A stretch of 64,000 nucleotides of DNA from Flavobacterium silvaticum (GCF_012911565.1 NZ_JAAMPU010000107.1:62001-126000), one strand, 5' to 3'; shown: positions 36,244-47,306, counted from the first letter of the stretch. The notes: generated from the letters alone by a model not told the origin. Made by a program: numbers and translations.

Positions 36244-36290
36244 CCGAATCAATAATTTAATGTGTGTTTTTTACACTTATTTAAGTTTCG

Positions 36291-36323
36291 TTGGATAAAT
36301 TAGGACAGAAAAGCGTAAATTTG
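36291..36323 (+). promoter_or_regulatory. promoter of the transaldolase-family gene
   Basis: A -33 TTG at 36291-36293 and a -7 TAAATTTG at 36316-36323. The spacer of 22 nt is at the long end of the reported range. The start codon is 37 nt downstream. Confidence 0.6.
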
Positions 36324-36359
36324 TCTTCGGAATACTAAATCACAATTAAAAAGAACAAT

Positions 36360-37016
36360 ATGAAATTCTTCATTGACACAGCAAACCTTAAAGAAATTGG
36401 CGAAGCGGAACAACTTGGCGTATTGGATGGCGTAACTACAAACCCGTCGCTAATGGCCAAGGAAGGCATCACCGGAAAAGATAATATCCTTAAACATTAT
36501 GTAGACATTTGTAATATCGTGGCAGGTGATGTGAGTGCCGAAGTAAACGCAGTGGATTTTGAAGGCATGGTGCGTGAAGGTGAAGAACTTGCTGAATTGC
36601 ACGAGCAGATTGTCGTGAAACTTCCAATGACGCGTGACGGTGTGCGTGCCTGTAAATATTTCACCGACAAAGGAATCCGTACCAATGTTACGTTGGTATT
36701 TTCACCGGGACAAGCACTTCTTGCCGCTAAAGCCGGAGCTACTTATGTATCGCCGTTCATCGGTCGCCTTGATGATATTTCTACAGATGGTTTGAACCTG
36801 ATCCAGGAAATCCGTGAGATTTATGATAACTACGGATACGAAACTCAAATCCTTGCCGCTTCCGTGCGTCACACCATGCACATTGTGAACTGTGCCAAGA
36901 TTGGTGCCGATGTCATGACCGGACCGCTATCTGCAATCCTCGGATTATTGAAGCATCCACTTACTGACAGCGGATTGGCTCAGTTTCTTGCTGATTATGC
37001 CAAAGGAAACAGTTAA
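36360..37016 (+). CDS. fructose-6-phosphate aldolase / small transaldolase
   Basis: A 218-aa TIM-barrel enzyme of the short transaldolase/FSA class. The N-terminus [20 protein letters not shown], the motif [14 protein letters not shown], the Schiff-base lysine in VVKLPMT, and the C-terminal [14 protein letters not shown] are typical. Within this class some enzymes are true transaldolases of the pentose phosphate pathway and others fructose-6-phosphate aldolases; sequence by eye does not separate them. Confidence 0.93.
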   Translation: MKFFIDTANLKEIGEAEQLGVLDGVTTNPSLMAKEGITGKDNILKHYVDICNIVAGDVSAEVNAVDFEGMVREGEELAELHEQIVVKLPMTRDGVRACKYFTDKGIRTNVTLVFSPGQALLAAKAGATYVSPFIGRLDDISTDGLNLIQEIREIYDNYGYETQILAASVRHTMHIVNCAKIGADVMTGPLSAILGLLKHPLTDSGLAQFLADYAKGNS

Positions 37017-37035
37017 TAGGAAACTTCGAATAAAC

Positions 37036-37066
37036 AAAAAGGATCGGTATTACCCGATCCTTTTTT
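37036..37066. terminator. bidirectional terminator
   Basis: AAAAAGGATCGG and CCGATCCTTTTT form a perfect stem with a TATTAC loop between two convergent genes; its right edge touches the stop codon of the next gene. Confidence 0.9.
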
Positions 37067-38507
37067 ATTTCATTGAGATAAGCCCTACGTGAGCCGGTTC
37101 ATTGAGTTCTTTTTCAAATTCCGAATCGAACAGGTTGGTGAAGGCGTTTTTGATGCGCCCGTCTTTGTCGAGGATTATGGTGCGGTGGATTTTTGTTATG
37201 GCCCATCTGTTCCTCAAATCCTGAAAATCCCGCGTGGAATATTCGGCAATTCCGGTGGCTTTGAGTTTGGCCAGATTTTCGACCCATTTGTCTTTGTTCA
37301 TATCGACGTTGATCGCTACGAACCTTAGTTCCGGATGTTTTTTCATCATATCGACCGCTTTTTGATGCACTGCGAAAAAGTGGGAACTGAGTTTTTCGGT
37401 CCAGAAGAATATAACCGTCGGTTTTCCGGTGAATGAATCGGAACTGATATCATTACCCGAAGCATCGGTAAGGTTTACAACCGGTAAATGGTTTCCGGGC
37501 TTAAGCAATTGGATGGCGTTCCCGATTTTGGTGATTTCGTTCTTTCGGATGTCATCGGTAGAAAACTTATGGAACATATCCAGGAATTTCTGGTTGTTTT
37601 CCATGCGTTGGTCTTCGAGCAGATAGGAGAAAGCGATATTGTTCAGGACGATATTCCGTACCTTTTCATTTTTTATAAGGGAATCGGCGACCTGTAGTTT
37701 GTTCAAATTAGTCTTTAGCGCCAAGTCTTCCTGCGAAAAATGATTGTGATACGTAATAGACGACATATTGTTGATCATATGTGTCAGGTAATTCACATAA
37801 GGCGAGAAGCCGGAAAGCAAGCTGTCGTTCAGGTCCAAATGCTGCCTGTAATCATAAAAATCTTTCGGAAGCTGTTCTATCACATCATTTCCGGTACGCA
37901 AGCGGTGAACGTTCGGATAAATTTCCTTCTTGGCGTAATAGTGATAATCCATGGCAGCTTTGGCATATTTGTCAAAACCGTCGCTCCATTTGATTTTCTC
38001 TTTTTTCTTTTCATAGAATTTCTCGTCGGAATTGTGGCTGGCGTCAATCCTCTTTGTAAAATCGGCCAGGCCAAGATCGAAGTTTTCAAAAAGGCTGTCT
38101 TTGTCCGCTTCGTTTCTCAGGTATTGCTCCATGAGAAAGTTGTTTTTCTGGTCGCCTCGTCCGCACCAAACCACCGATTGATCGAAGTCACGTGAATTGA
38201 CACGTACCATCAAACTGTCGTTCTTATCGAAATACACATATTGATATTCCGGATCATGCCTGAAACTGTAAAGCCCGGGCGTAAGTGAATCAAAAGCTAT
38301 AAAAAAAGTATTGTTGGCTTTAAGCGGAATGGTATCCAACACATCACCATCCTTACAGAAAAGTACATAGCGGTTCTGAGGGTTTACCACTTCGCCACCA
38401 AAATAGGCCCTGTAATCATTTCTGCCAAATTCTTTGTGGCAAGAACCGAGAAGCGGCAGCAACCCGGCCAGCAACACAACGGTTCGCATGGCTCTCATTT
38501 CAATCAT
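37065..38507 (-). CDS. thioredoxin-fold lipoprotein lacking the CXXC motif
   Basis: A 480-aa protein with a lipoprotein signal (VVLLAGLLPLLGSCHKE) and a long, mostly helical middle region. A C-terminal TlpA/AhpC-like thioredoxin domain lies at about 345-470: NHLPVVNLTDASGNDIS, KPTVIFFWTEKLSSHFF, FVAINVDMNKDKWVENL and IHRTIILDKDGRI. Where active members have WCxxC, this one has WTEKLSS, so thiol-disulphide exchange is unlikely. A -7-like TATTTTTG (38535-38528) supports a start between 38507 and 38489; Met at 38498 and 38489 are alternatives. Confidence 0.8.
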   Translation of the reverse strand: MIEMRAMRTVVLLAGLLPLLGSCHKEFGRNDYRAYFGGEVVNPQNRYVLFCKDGDVLDTIPLKANNTFFIAFDSLTPGLYSFRHDPEYQYVYFDKNDSLMVRVNSRDFDQSVVWCGRGDQKNNFLMEQYLRNEADKDSLFENFDLGLADFTKRIDASHNSDEKFYEKKKEKIKWSDGFDKYAKAAMDYHYYAKKEIYPNVHRLRTGNDVIEQLPKDFYDYRQHLDLNDSLLSGFSPYVNYLTHMINNMSSITYHNHFSQEDLALKTNLNKLQVADSLIKNEKVRNIVLNNIAFSYLLEDQRMENNQKFLDMFHKFSTDDIRKNEITKIGNAIQLLKPGNHLPVVNLTDASGNDISSDSFTGKPTVIFFWTEKLSSHFFAVHQKAVDMMKKHPELRFVAINVDMNKDKWVENLAKLKATGIAEYSTRDFQDLRNRWAITKIHRTIILDKDGRIKNAFTNLFDSEFEKELNEPAHVGLISMK

Positions 38508-38579
38508 TTCTCATAGGGGATAGGTCACAAAAATATCGGCAAAGCGTAAGCCATTGTGTTAAGGCATCGTTAAATGTAA

Positions 38580-40280
<1,701 letters not shown>

Positions 40281-40309
40281 AAAAATCCCGGTCAGTAGCC
40301 GGGATTTTT
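40281..40309. terminator. bidirectional terminator after the ABC-F gene
   Basis: AAAAATCCCGG and CCGGGATTTTT form an 11-bp stem with a 7-nt loop, just before the convergent M48 gene's stop codon. Confidence 0.9.
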
Positions 40310-40311
40310 GT

Positions 40312-42348
40312 TTATGAAGACATCAATTCGGCCTTTAATCCAAGTAGCTTTTTTTTGTTTTGCACATAAGCCCTCTGCAGCACCGCCATATATAAATTGA
40401 GGACGATTGCCTTTTGATTGATTGCCTCATGGTTGTATTTGTCGTTTGTGAAATAACGCGGCCTGTCTGAAATATAAGCATTGAATGCATTCGTGGCTTC
40501 GTCTGTAATGGCTGCTTTATAGGCTGCGGATTTCATCAGATGGGAAAGCTCATCACAAAAAGAATCCTCTATATGATAGAACCTGTTCAGTTTTGCATGT
40601 ATCAATTCAGGTTGGTTGTTCTGATACGCGAATTCGAATTCCTCATGCATTTCAGTATACTTTTTGGCAAGACGATCAAATTCCGCATCCATTTTATAAA
40701 AGGAATCGTAGGCTTTCCTGAATTCATCTTTTCTGTCTTTTTCTGATGCCAGCCGGCGGAAAAAAGCATAGATGTCTTTGTCGTTTTGCTGTATTTGTTT
40801 CACCGTTTCGGCCATTTTTTTAGCGAGAATTTCAGCTACGAGTGAAGCTTTGTCAGACGAATACCGACCACTTTCATACTCGAAATTTCTATATGCCGCA
40901 GGATTTTGGGTCATGTATTCCAGAAAGTTAAGGTCGTTTTGAAGTGTAGCCAGTTCAGAAAGCAATGCAACTTGACTGGTTCCAAAATAAGTGACGTTTT
41001 CCGGATCCGAAGCATCTGTAGCATCCAAATCGAGATGCAACGGGTTGTGATTGTCATAATATCCGTTGAAGCATTCCGGAAAGTCATTGATTTCTTTGGT
41101 AAACGATGCTTCAAAATCGGCCCCGGAATCAAAAACAGGCTCATTTTCAAATGTAACATCGCGATACAGAAATGCTGTCGCTTCTTCCTGGGTCTTTTTT
41201 AGATTGGAGAATAAGATTCCGGCCGGACGGCAATCAGCAGGTATTTCCATATAATTTCCACTTTTATATGAGAGAATCCGATCTTCATCTGACGGATGCG
41301 AAGCCCACAAATCTTTAACCCTGATGTAAGATTTGACACCGGCCGCTGCCTTTTCTGCGGACACATAGGGAAAATTATTTTCAAGCGGAAGCTTTAGCCT
41401 TTGTGCCATCAGATTCATGGCTATGGTTTGTCTGCTGAAGATATTGTCTGGCTTGATCCCGTTGCGAATCTGACCGTTGTAATAATCGACAACCTGATCC
41501 AGGCTATCGGAAACCAGATTCATCCGAAGCAACGAATCAATCATTGGTTTTGTACCCACATATGTCGCGCCAACGGCATCGGCATGGAATTCCATTTCGC
41601 GTGAAAGGGCGAGGTTTCCTTTATTGACCTGGGAATACATCTGCCTCAATACAAACTGCACCCCTGAATTGAACACGAAAGCGAGCCAGTTCACTAGTTT
41701 GAAATAAATACTGGCGTTTGACCACGAAGCGATTGTATTGTTGTAGCTCTCGTTGTCATACAACAGGTTATGGATGACTTTATTGACATTATGGACATAA
41801 GAGCCGACAGCCATCGAACGTTGGGAAAAGTGCCCGAATTCGTGGGCGAGAATTCCTTTGAATTCGCTCACGGTGACTCCGTTGACCAATCCGAGACCTA
41901 TATTGAGGTTCTTACGCACCGGAAAAAACATGCTCCAAAAAGAGGAAGTATAAAATACCGAAGCATTTACATTATAAGACAGCAATACTTTTTTGGGAAA
42001 TTTTGTACCGATGCTTTGAGTCAGGTCAAGAATCACGTTTTTGAGTTCGGGTTCTTCGTCGAGATTGAGTTCAATCATATTGAGTTCTTGTCTCTCAGAT
42101 GAACTGAACAGAAATTTTATCATATAGTACACAATAAATCCGCCCGAAGCAAAAAGTCCTATGCCAAGTGCTAAAGTGGCGAACATCGGCTTACTGATTA
42201 TAAGCATTAGGGCTACATAACCCAGTGCTGCAAAACAGGCAATTGCCATCACAAGAAGAATCAGGTATATAATAGCAAAAAGAATTACCAGCATTACGGC
42301 GATTGTCGCCTTTGTGCGAAAGGCTGGGGAAAGCGGCACTTTTATCAT
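40312..42348 (-). CDS. M48-family zinc metalloprotease, membrane-bound
   Basis: A 678-aa protein with two N-terminal transmembrane helices (about 14-44 and 48-75), then the zinc motif HEFGHFSQRS preceded by SEFKGILA, and a third ligand region REMEFHADAVGA. This matches the M48/HtpX-Ste24 group. Long family members with a C-terminal helical domain of about 350 residues are common in Bacteroidota. The likely role is membrane-protein quality control. It is expressed towards the ABC-F gene. Confidence 0.9.
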   Translation of the reverse strand: MIKVPLSPAFRTKATIAVMLVILFAIIYLILLVMAIACFAALGYVALMLIISKPMFATLALGIGLFASGGFIVYYMIKFLFSSSERQELNMIELNLDEEPELKNVILDLTQSIGTKFPKKVLLSYNVNASVFYTSSFWSMFFPVRKNLNIGLGLVNGVTVSEFKGILAHEFGHFSQRSMAVGSYVHNVNKVIHNLLYDNESYNNTIASWSNASIYFKLVNWLAFVFNSGVQFVLRQMYSQVNKGNLALSREMEFHADAVGATYVGTKPMIDSLLRMNLVSDSLDQVVDYYNGQIRNGIKPDNIFSRQTIAMNLMAQRLKLPLENNFPYVSAEKAAAGVKSYIRVKDLWASHPSDEDRILSYKSGNYMEIPADCRPAGILFSNLKKTQEEATAFLYRDVTFENEPVFDSGADFEASFTKEINDFPECFNGYYDNHNPLHLDLDATDASDPENVTYFGTSQVALLSELATLQNDLNFLEYMTQNPAAYRNFEYESGRYSSDKASLVAEILAKKMAETVKQIQQNDKDIYAFFRRLASEKDRKDEFRKAYDSFYKMDAEFDRLAKKYTEMHEEFEFAYQNNQPELIHAKLNRFYHIEDSFCDELSHLMKSAAYKAAITDEATNAFNAYISDRPRYFTNDKYNHEAINQKAIVLNLYMAVLQRAYVQNKKKLLGLKAELMSS

Positions 42349-42396
42349 ATTTGTCCTCAGGTTTCCCCAAATATACCATTTAAGTCATAGCATAAA

Positions 42397-42424
42397 AAAG
42401 ACCGTCCATTACAGACGGCCTTTG
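42397..42424 (-). terminator. intrinsic terminator after the 55-aa protein gene
   Basis: On the minus strand GGCCGTC and GACGGTC (one G-T pair) form a stem with loop TGTAATG followed by TTTTTT. It separates the small gene from the protease gene downstream. Confidence 0.85.
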
Positions 42425-42443
42425 ATATGATTTTGCTTACGGA

Positions 42444-42611
42444 TTATTTCCTGAACCGCGATATGATCCAGATAATCACTGCAATCACAGCTACGACAAG
42501 GAATATCCCGACACCAACGCCGGCCTGAAAAATATCCCCAATGAGTTCGCAACTGTTGAGTGTTAATACTAAAAGTAAAAGAAGCGGATAAATAAAGTAC
42601 TGGCGTTTCAT
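42444..42611 (-). CDS. 55-aa membrane lipoprotein-like peptide
   Basis: Starts MKRQYFIYPLLLLLVLTLNS, followed by CELIGDIFQAG, a second hydrophobic helix (about 32-50) and RFRK. The lipobox-like LNSC at residue 21 and a C-terminal transmembrane helix are typical of short Bacteroidota proteins that databases often misname phosphatidate cytidylyltransferase. No such enzyme activity is plausible at this size. Function unknown. The ATG at 42611 is chosen because earlier codons are polar. Confidence 0.7.
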   Translation of the reverse strand: MKRQYFIYPLLLLLVLTLNSCELIGDIFQAGVGVGIFLVVAVIAVIIWIISRFRK

Positions 42612-42692
42612 GATTCCTGGTTTTTGTTTTTGTAAAATTCGGCCAAAACCAGATGTTGTCACTTACAGCATTCCTTTGGTTATTTGTAAAAT

Positions 42693-44120
42693 TTATCCTG
42701 CTAAAGTTATTGGCCAATATACTATGAAACTCGAGCCTTTTCCGGGTTTGCTTTCGATATCGATGAAACCGTTGTGGTTTTCGATGATTTTCTTTACAAT
42801 GGCCAGGCCGACACCGGTTCCGGAATATTCTTCTTTGGTATGTAGTCGCTGAAACACTTCGAAGATTCGTTTTTGGTATTGAGGTTCTATCCCGATTCCG
42901 TTATCGCTTACTGTCATTTTTGAAAAGGTTCCGTATTGTGTCTCATCGTTTAAACTGACATGGTCAACAATTTCGTGCCTCACTTTAATTTTGGGAGTGA
43001 CACCTTCTGCCTTGAATTTAATGGCGTTGCTGATCAGGTTTATAAGCAATTGCCTGAACTGCACCGGAATCACTTCGATCTCATCGTTGCCTTCGGTAGT
43101 TATTTTAGAAGCATTCAATTCGATTTCTTCACTGAGTTCTTCCGTCACTTCATTGACCAGTTCCCTGAAGCTGTATTTCTCGAACAGGAACACTTCTTTC
43201 TTGACGCGTGAATAGGCGAGCAAGTCCTGAATGAGGTTTTGCATCCTGCGGGCCGCTTCCTGGGTGCGATTGAGATAATTGGCGCTGGATTCGGTAAAGC
43301 TATTGGCGGAATCTTCCCCAATCCGGCTTATGAACGTCTGTATCTTACGCAATGGCTCCTGTAAATCGTGGCTCGAAATGTAAGTGAACGATTCCAGTTC
43401 TTTGTTCATGGCATCAAGGGAAGCGTTTTTCTCGAGGAGGCTTTTGTTGGATTCAAGCAAATGCTGCCGGCTGCTTTCCAGATCGGTCTTTAACTGATTT
43501 GAAATCCTCAGTTCCCTAAAAATAATAAGGTAAGACGTTACAAGGATCAGCAGGGAAAGGAAGGTCAGGAATATTGAAAACAGTGGTGTCAGGACGGTTT
43601 GTTCCACTAAGGTTTTATTGCGGAGTTTGTACTGCATGTCTTCTTCTGTAACCATATGGTTCACGTGACTCCGCAAATCAATCATGATTTTTCGCCCTTT
43701 GAGCCAGCGCTCTTTTGGAATTTTTCCCAAAGGTGAATCATTGACGATATCTTTCATGAAAGTGACCCGCTTATTCAGGATGCTGTCCAGTTTCCGGAAG
43801 TTCTGGCGTTGGGAAAAATTATCCTTTATGAGTTCGCGTAAATACACTTTTTGGGAATCGAGCACAAACAGGTTATGCCTCATCCGTTCCAGATAGATGG
43901 GGTCTTTGGTCAGTACAAATCCACGTGAATCGGCTTCGGCTTCGTAAGTGGAAATATAAATGTTATTGAGCTGGAGTTTTACCAACGTCGTGTGGTTGAC
44001 CCATTCGGAAGTCTTCGTGAGATTATTTATCCGCAGATAGGAAAACACCGAAAGAAGCAGCAAAAGTGCCGCCGCGATAATAAAGATTAATTGTATCCTG
44101 CTGCTTTTGAATGATGTCAT
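42693..44120 (-). CDS. CHASE3 sensor histidine kinase
   Basis: A 475-aa kinase. TM1 is at about 10-27, the CHASE3-like extracytoplasmic domain at about 30-175 (TYEAEADSRGFVLTKDPIYL) and TM2 at about 178-200. A coiled-coil linker follows, then HisKA with the phospho-acceptor His near 250 in YISSHDLQEPLRKI and HATPase_c with LLINLISNAIKFK, VSDNGIGIEP and GTGVGLAIVKK. The HDLQEPLR form is typical of phytochrome-like kinases. It lies 7 bp after a receiver-only gene in the same direction, which is its likely partner. Confidence 0.93.
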   Translation of the reverse strand: MTSFKSSRIQLIFIIAAALLLLLSVFSYLRINNLTKTSEWVNHTTLVKLQLNNIYISTYEAEADSRGFVLTKDPIYLERMRHNLFVLDSQKVYLRELIKDNFSQRQNFRKLDSILNKRVTFMKDIVNDSPLGKIPKERWLKGRKIMIDLRSHVNHMVTEEDMQYKLRNKTLVEQTVLTPLFSIFLTFLSLLILVTSYLIIFRELRISNQLKTDLESSRQHLLESNKSLLEKNASLDAMNKELESFTYISSHDLQEPLRKIQTFISRIGEDSANSFTESSANYLNRTQEAARRMQNLIQDLLAYSRVKKEVFLFEKYSFRELVNEVTEELSEEIELNASKITTEGNDEIEVIPVQFRQLLINLISNAIKFKAEGVTPKIKVRHEIVDHVSLNDETQYGTFSKMTVSDNGIGIEPQYQKRIFEVFQRLHTKEEYSGTGVGLAIVKKIIENHNGFIDIESKPGKGSSFIVYWPITLAG

Positions 44121-44127
44121 GTACGCG

Positions 44128-44586
44128 TCAGGCCACCTTGATGACGAATTGTTCGCGAAGGGGCTTTACCTGCAATTTACGCGAGTCCAGTGAAAGTACA
44201 TAGGCAATCGCCTTTTTTAACAAGTTGTAGGAAGCAGGTTTTGTGATGTAAAAATTGGCACCACCTTCAAACATGCGTTCCACAACATCTGAGTTGCTTG
44301 AAGTTGAAAATATTACAACGGGAATGTCACGAAGTTTTGGTGACTGGCGTATTTCCTGAAGGCATTCGAAGCCGTTCTTGCGGGGCATATTCAAATCAAG
44401 GAAAATGATTTCCGGGGCAGGAGGCGTATCTTCCAGTAGTTGCATGAGCCTGGCGCCGTCATTTGAAACCGTCAGATTCGCTTCGCCGGTAATTTCCATG
44501 AGAGCTTCGGAGAACAGGGTGCAATCGTCCGAATCGTCATCAGATAAAAAGATACTTCGTTTGATATGGGGGACATTCGCTTTCAT
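44128..44586 (-). CDS. single-domain response regulator (receiver only)
   Basis: A 152-aa CheY/Rcp1-type receiver. It has the acidic cluster SDDDSDD at about 15-21, the phospho-acceptor Asp64 in IIFLDLNMPRKNG, the Thr/Ser switch in IFSTSS and Lys in YITKPAS. There is no output domain, so it likely works by protein contact or as part of a phosphorelay with the adjacent CHASE3 kinase. Rcp1-type receivers are common partners of HDLQEPLR kinases. Confidence 0.93.
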   Translation of the reverse strand: MKANVPHIKRSIFLSDDDSDDCTLFSEALMEITGEANLTVSNDGARLMQLLEDTPPAPEIIFLDLNMPRKNGFECLQEIRQSPKLRDIPVVIFSTSSNSDVVERMFEGGANFYITKPASYNLLKKAIAYVLSLDSRKLQVKPLREQFVIKVA

Positions 44587-44705
44587 AGCAAAAAGCTTTT
44601 GATGTGCTAATGTAGCGAATAAAACCTTATCTGTCCAAAAAAACAGAACAAGACAGGTTAGTAAATAATTAGCCCGATGTTATTTTTCCACTCGCAAAAA
44701 TCGTG

Positions 44706-44713
44706 TAACTTTG
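44706..44713 (+). promoter_or_regulatory. -7 promoter box of the pyrR-pyrB unit
   Basis: TAACTTTG fits TAnnTTTG and lies 20 nt before the pyrR ATG. A -33 TTG is not convincing. The leader is too short to hold a PyrR attenuator of the Bacillus kind. Confidence 0.55.
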
Positions 44714-44732
44714 GCGTGCAAACCACATCTCT

Positions 44733-45278
44733 ATGAGCCAGAAAATATTGCTTACTTCCAAAGAAGTCAATATCATTTTGCACCGCCTTGCGTGTCAGCT
44801 CATTGAAAACCACCTCGATTTTAAAAATACAGTATTGATTGGCATCCAGCCGAGAGGTACTTTTTTGGCTAACCGGCTGAAAGCGTTGCTCGAAGAAGAT
44901 TATGGTGTCAGCGATATTGTCATCGGATATCTCGACATTACCTTTTTCCGCGATGATTTCCGCCGAAAAGACAAACCGCTCGAAGCCAGCGAAACACGTA
45001 TCGATTTTTCCATAGAAGGCAAACGGGTCGTCTTTATTGATGATGTGCTTTACACCGGAAGAAGCATCAGGGCGGCATTGACCGCAATCCAGTCGTTCGG
45101 GCGCAGCAAGGGCATCGAACTTTGTGTGCTTGTCGACAGGCGTTTCAGTCGCGACTTGCCCATTCAGCCCGATTATCGCGGACGACAGGTCGATTCCATC
45201 AACGATGATAAAGTCCGCGTACAATGGAAGGAGAACGAAGGTGAAGATGCCGTTTATTTAATCAACTCAAATTCATAA
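44733..45278 (+). CDS. pyrR: bifunctional pyr operon regulator / uracil phosphoribosyltransferase
   Basis: A 181-aa phosphoribosyltransferase. The PRPP-binding loop VVFIDDVLYTGRSIRAAL is at 99-116. The uracil-binding end region (YRGRQVDSINDDKVRVQ) and the ...IQPRGTFLANRL segment are typical of PyrR. It converts uracil and PRPP to UMP and, in Firmicutes, binds pyr mRNA. It lies 7 bp before pyrB. The RNA-binding role in this phylum is unproven and no attenuator is visible. Confidence 0.93.
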   Translation: MSQKILLTSKEVNIILHRLACQLIENHLDFKNTVLIGIQPRGTFLANRLKALLEEDYGVSDIVIGYLDITFFRDDFRRKDKPLEASETRIDFSIEGKRVVFIDDVLYTGRSIRAALTAIQSFGRSKGIELCVLVDRRFSRDLPIQPDYRGRQVDSINDDKVRVQWKENEGEDAVYLINSNS

Positions 45279-45285
45279 TCCCCAA

Positions 45286-46212
45286 ATGGCCGAACTCAGC
45301 GTAAATCATCTGCTTGGCATCAAATACATCAACAAAGCCGATATTGACCTCATTTTCGAGACCGCTGACCATTTCAAGGAAGTCATTAACCGACCGATCA
45401 AAAAAGTTCCGTCGTTGCGTGACGTCACTATTGCCAATATCTTTTTCGAGAACAGCACCCGTACCAGATTGTCGTTCGAACTCGCCCAGAAGAGGCTTTC
45501 GGCAGATGTAGTGAGTTTTTCGGCGGCCCAATCATCCGTCAAAAAAGGGGAAACGCTGATTGACACGGTGAATAACATACTGGCCATGAAGGTCGATATG
45601 GTCGTCATGCGTCATTCAAGCCCTGGTGCGGCTTACTTTTTATCGCAGAATGTAAAGGCGAGCATTATCAATGCCGGCGACGGCGCTCACGAACACCCGA
45701 CTCAGGCGCTTCTGGATTCGTTCACCATCCGGGAAAAACTGGGTGATGTTGCCGGTAAAAAGGTTGTTATTGTCGGCGATATTTTACACTCGCGGGTTGC
45801 ACTTTCCAATATCTATGCATTGCAGATGCAGGGAGCCGAAGTAAAAGTTTGCGGGCCGAATACGCTGATTCCGCGTTATATAAACGAACTCGGCATTTCC
45901 GTCGAACCGAACCTCAGAAAAGCCCTCGAATGGGCCGATGTCGCCAATATGCTCCGGGTACAAAACGAACGGCTCGATTACAGCTACTTTCCATCCACAC
46001 GCGAATATGTAAAGCAATACGGATTGGACAAACAACTTCTCGATTCACTAAATAAAGAGATTGTGATCATGCATCCGGGCCCGATCAACAGAGGTGTCGA
46101 GATTACTTCAGATGTGGCAGATTCCGGGCATTCGGTCATACTCGACCAGGTTGAGAACGGTGTTGCGATTAGAATGGCGGTCGTCTATCTGCTCGCTTCT
46201 AAAATTAAATAA
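45286..46212 (+). CDS. pyrB: aspartate carbamoyltransferase catalytic subunit
   Basis: A 308-aa enzyme joining carbamoyl phosphate and aspartate in pyrimidine synthesis. The carbamoyl-phosphate motif STRTRLSFE is at 57-65. The 80s-loop residues (FSAAQSSVKKGE), HPTQALLDSFT, the aspartate-binding VQNERL region and MHPGPINRGVEI are present. It follows pyrR closely. There is no pyrI regulatory subunit next to it. Confidence 0.97.
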   Translation: MAELSVNHLLGIKYINKADIDLIFETADHFKEVINRPIKKVPSLRDVTIANIFFENSTRTRLSFELAQKRLSADVVSFSAAQSSVKKGETLIDTVNNILAMKVDMVVMRHSSPGAAYFLSQNVKASIINAGDGAHEHPTQALLDSFTIREKLGDVAGKKVVIVGDILHSRVALSNIYALQMQGAEVKVCGPNTLIPRYINELGISVEPNLRKALEWADVANMLRVQNERLDYSYFPSTREYVKQYGLDKQLLDSLNKEIVIMHPGPINRGVEITSDVADSGHSVILDQVENGVAIRMAVVYLLASKIK

Positions 46213-46253
46213 GATTTCACTTTTTTGGCTTCGGCACGCGGATTCAATCTTTG

Positions 46254-46261
46254 TATATTTG
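46254..46261 (+). promoter_or_regulatory. -7 promoter box of the STAS-like gene
   Basis: TATATTTG, an exact match to TAnnTTTG, lies 23 nt before the ATG at 46284. It suggests a separate transcript for the 46284-48877 group. Confidence 0.6.
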
Positions 46262-46283
46262 TTAAAGACCAAATTTCGCAGCT

Positions 46284-46613
46284 ATGAAAGTCGAGACACA
46301 CAACAATACCTGTATCATTCGTGACAATCAGAGTGATTTGACCAATTTCCTCATGAAGCTCACCCATGAATTCAAGACATTCGAAAAATACCATGTAATT
46401 ATAGATGTAAGTTCGCACGGACGTATCACGGTAAAACAGGCCAATTCATTTTTGCCTCTGTCGAATTCGCACCGCAAAACCAAAAAGTCTTTTGTGGTGG
46501 TTACCGATACCGATTTCAATGCTACCTCTGCGAAATTGGCACTCGTTCCTACAATCCAGGAAGCGCATGACGTAATTGAACTGGAAGAAATAGAACGCGA
46601 TTTGGGAATCTAA
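46284..46613 (+). CDS. STAS-like small protein upstream of rnz, function unknown
   Basis: A 109-aa protein without signal or membrane segment. The pattern KYHVIIDVSSHGRITVKQAN followed by SFLPLSNSHRKTKKSFVVVT resembles the beta-strand/helix layout of STAS or anti-sigma-antagonist domains; the HVIIDVS strand sits where a phosphorylatable Ser often lies. It is encoded before rnz, and in other flavobacteria the same small gene is sometimes itself labelled ribonuclease Z by association. No RNase motif exists here. Confidence 0.7.
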   Translation: MKVETHNNTCIIRDNQSDLTNFLMKLTHEFKTFEKYHVIIDVSSHGRITVKQANSFLPLSNSHRKTKKSFVVVTDTDFNATSAKLALVPTIQEAHDVIELEEIERDLGI

Positions 46614-46643
46614 TCCGTATCAACCAATTAAAACATCTAACAA

Positions 46644-47282
46644 ATGAAGAATTTAGTTCTTTTGATTTTCCTTTTCCCGGTGATTGCATTTGCACAGTAT
46701 AATCCAGGAACTGTTACACTCAATGACGGTTCTGTAAAATCAGGATTTATTGAGATTCCGGAATTTCAGGATTCCAAATTAAAATTCAGGTCTACAGAAA
46801 AAGCTTCGGTCGAAAAGCTAAAAGTCGAAACCGTAAAAGAATTCGAGATAACGAACCGTGAAGGCCAAACAGAAAAATTCATTACGCTTAAAACCGCGCG
46901 TAATCGAAATCTTCGCGACGGATTTAAGATAAACGAAGAAAAATCATTTTTGAAGATTGTAAAAAAGAATAGGATTGCAATCTATATCGCGCATTTCAAA
47001 GGTACTACCACTATGGGCCGGGCAAGTGGAGGCATAAGTTCGCAACAATTCGGAGGCGATAAATATTTCCTGCAACGCGAAGGTGACGATTTCGCATTCT
47101 CGATAGGTGACCACAGATACGACCTTGACTTTATGACAGGGATGAGTACATATGCCGTGATACACGAAAATTATAAGGAGATTTGTCCTGAATTCATAGA
47201 GAAACTAAAACAAGCCGATCTTCCTGTATCCAGATTCGGTGAGTTTGTTGACATTTATGATACGGCCTGTCCGCAAAAATAA
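46644..47282 (+). CDS. secreted protein of unknown function (paralogue of the 27608-28231 product)
   Basis: A 212-aa protein with a signal peptide (about 1-17, ending AFAQ). The mature part opens YNPGTVTLNDGSVKSGFIEI and closes ICPEFIEKLKQADLP. Both ends align in kind with the exported product at 27608-28231. The middle contains FLKIVKKNRIAIYIAHFKGT and a G/S-rich turn. No catalytic motif. It lies between the STAS-like gene and rnz on the same strand with gaps of 30 and 24 bp. Confidence 0.78.
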   Translation: MKNLVLLIFLFPVIAFAQYNPGTVTLNDGSVKSGFIEIPEFQDSKLKFRSTEKASVEKLKVETVKEFEITNREGQTEKFITLKTARNRNLRDGFKINEEKSFLKIVKKNRIAIYIAHFKGTTTMGRASGGISSQQFGGDKYFLQREGDDFAFSIGDHRYDLDFMTGMSTYAVIHENYKEICPEFIEKLKQADLPVSRFGEFVDIYDTACPQK

Positions 47283-47306
47283 TTTGTTTTAAATCTTGTA
47301 TTTTCT

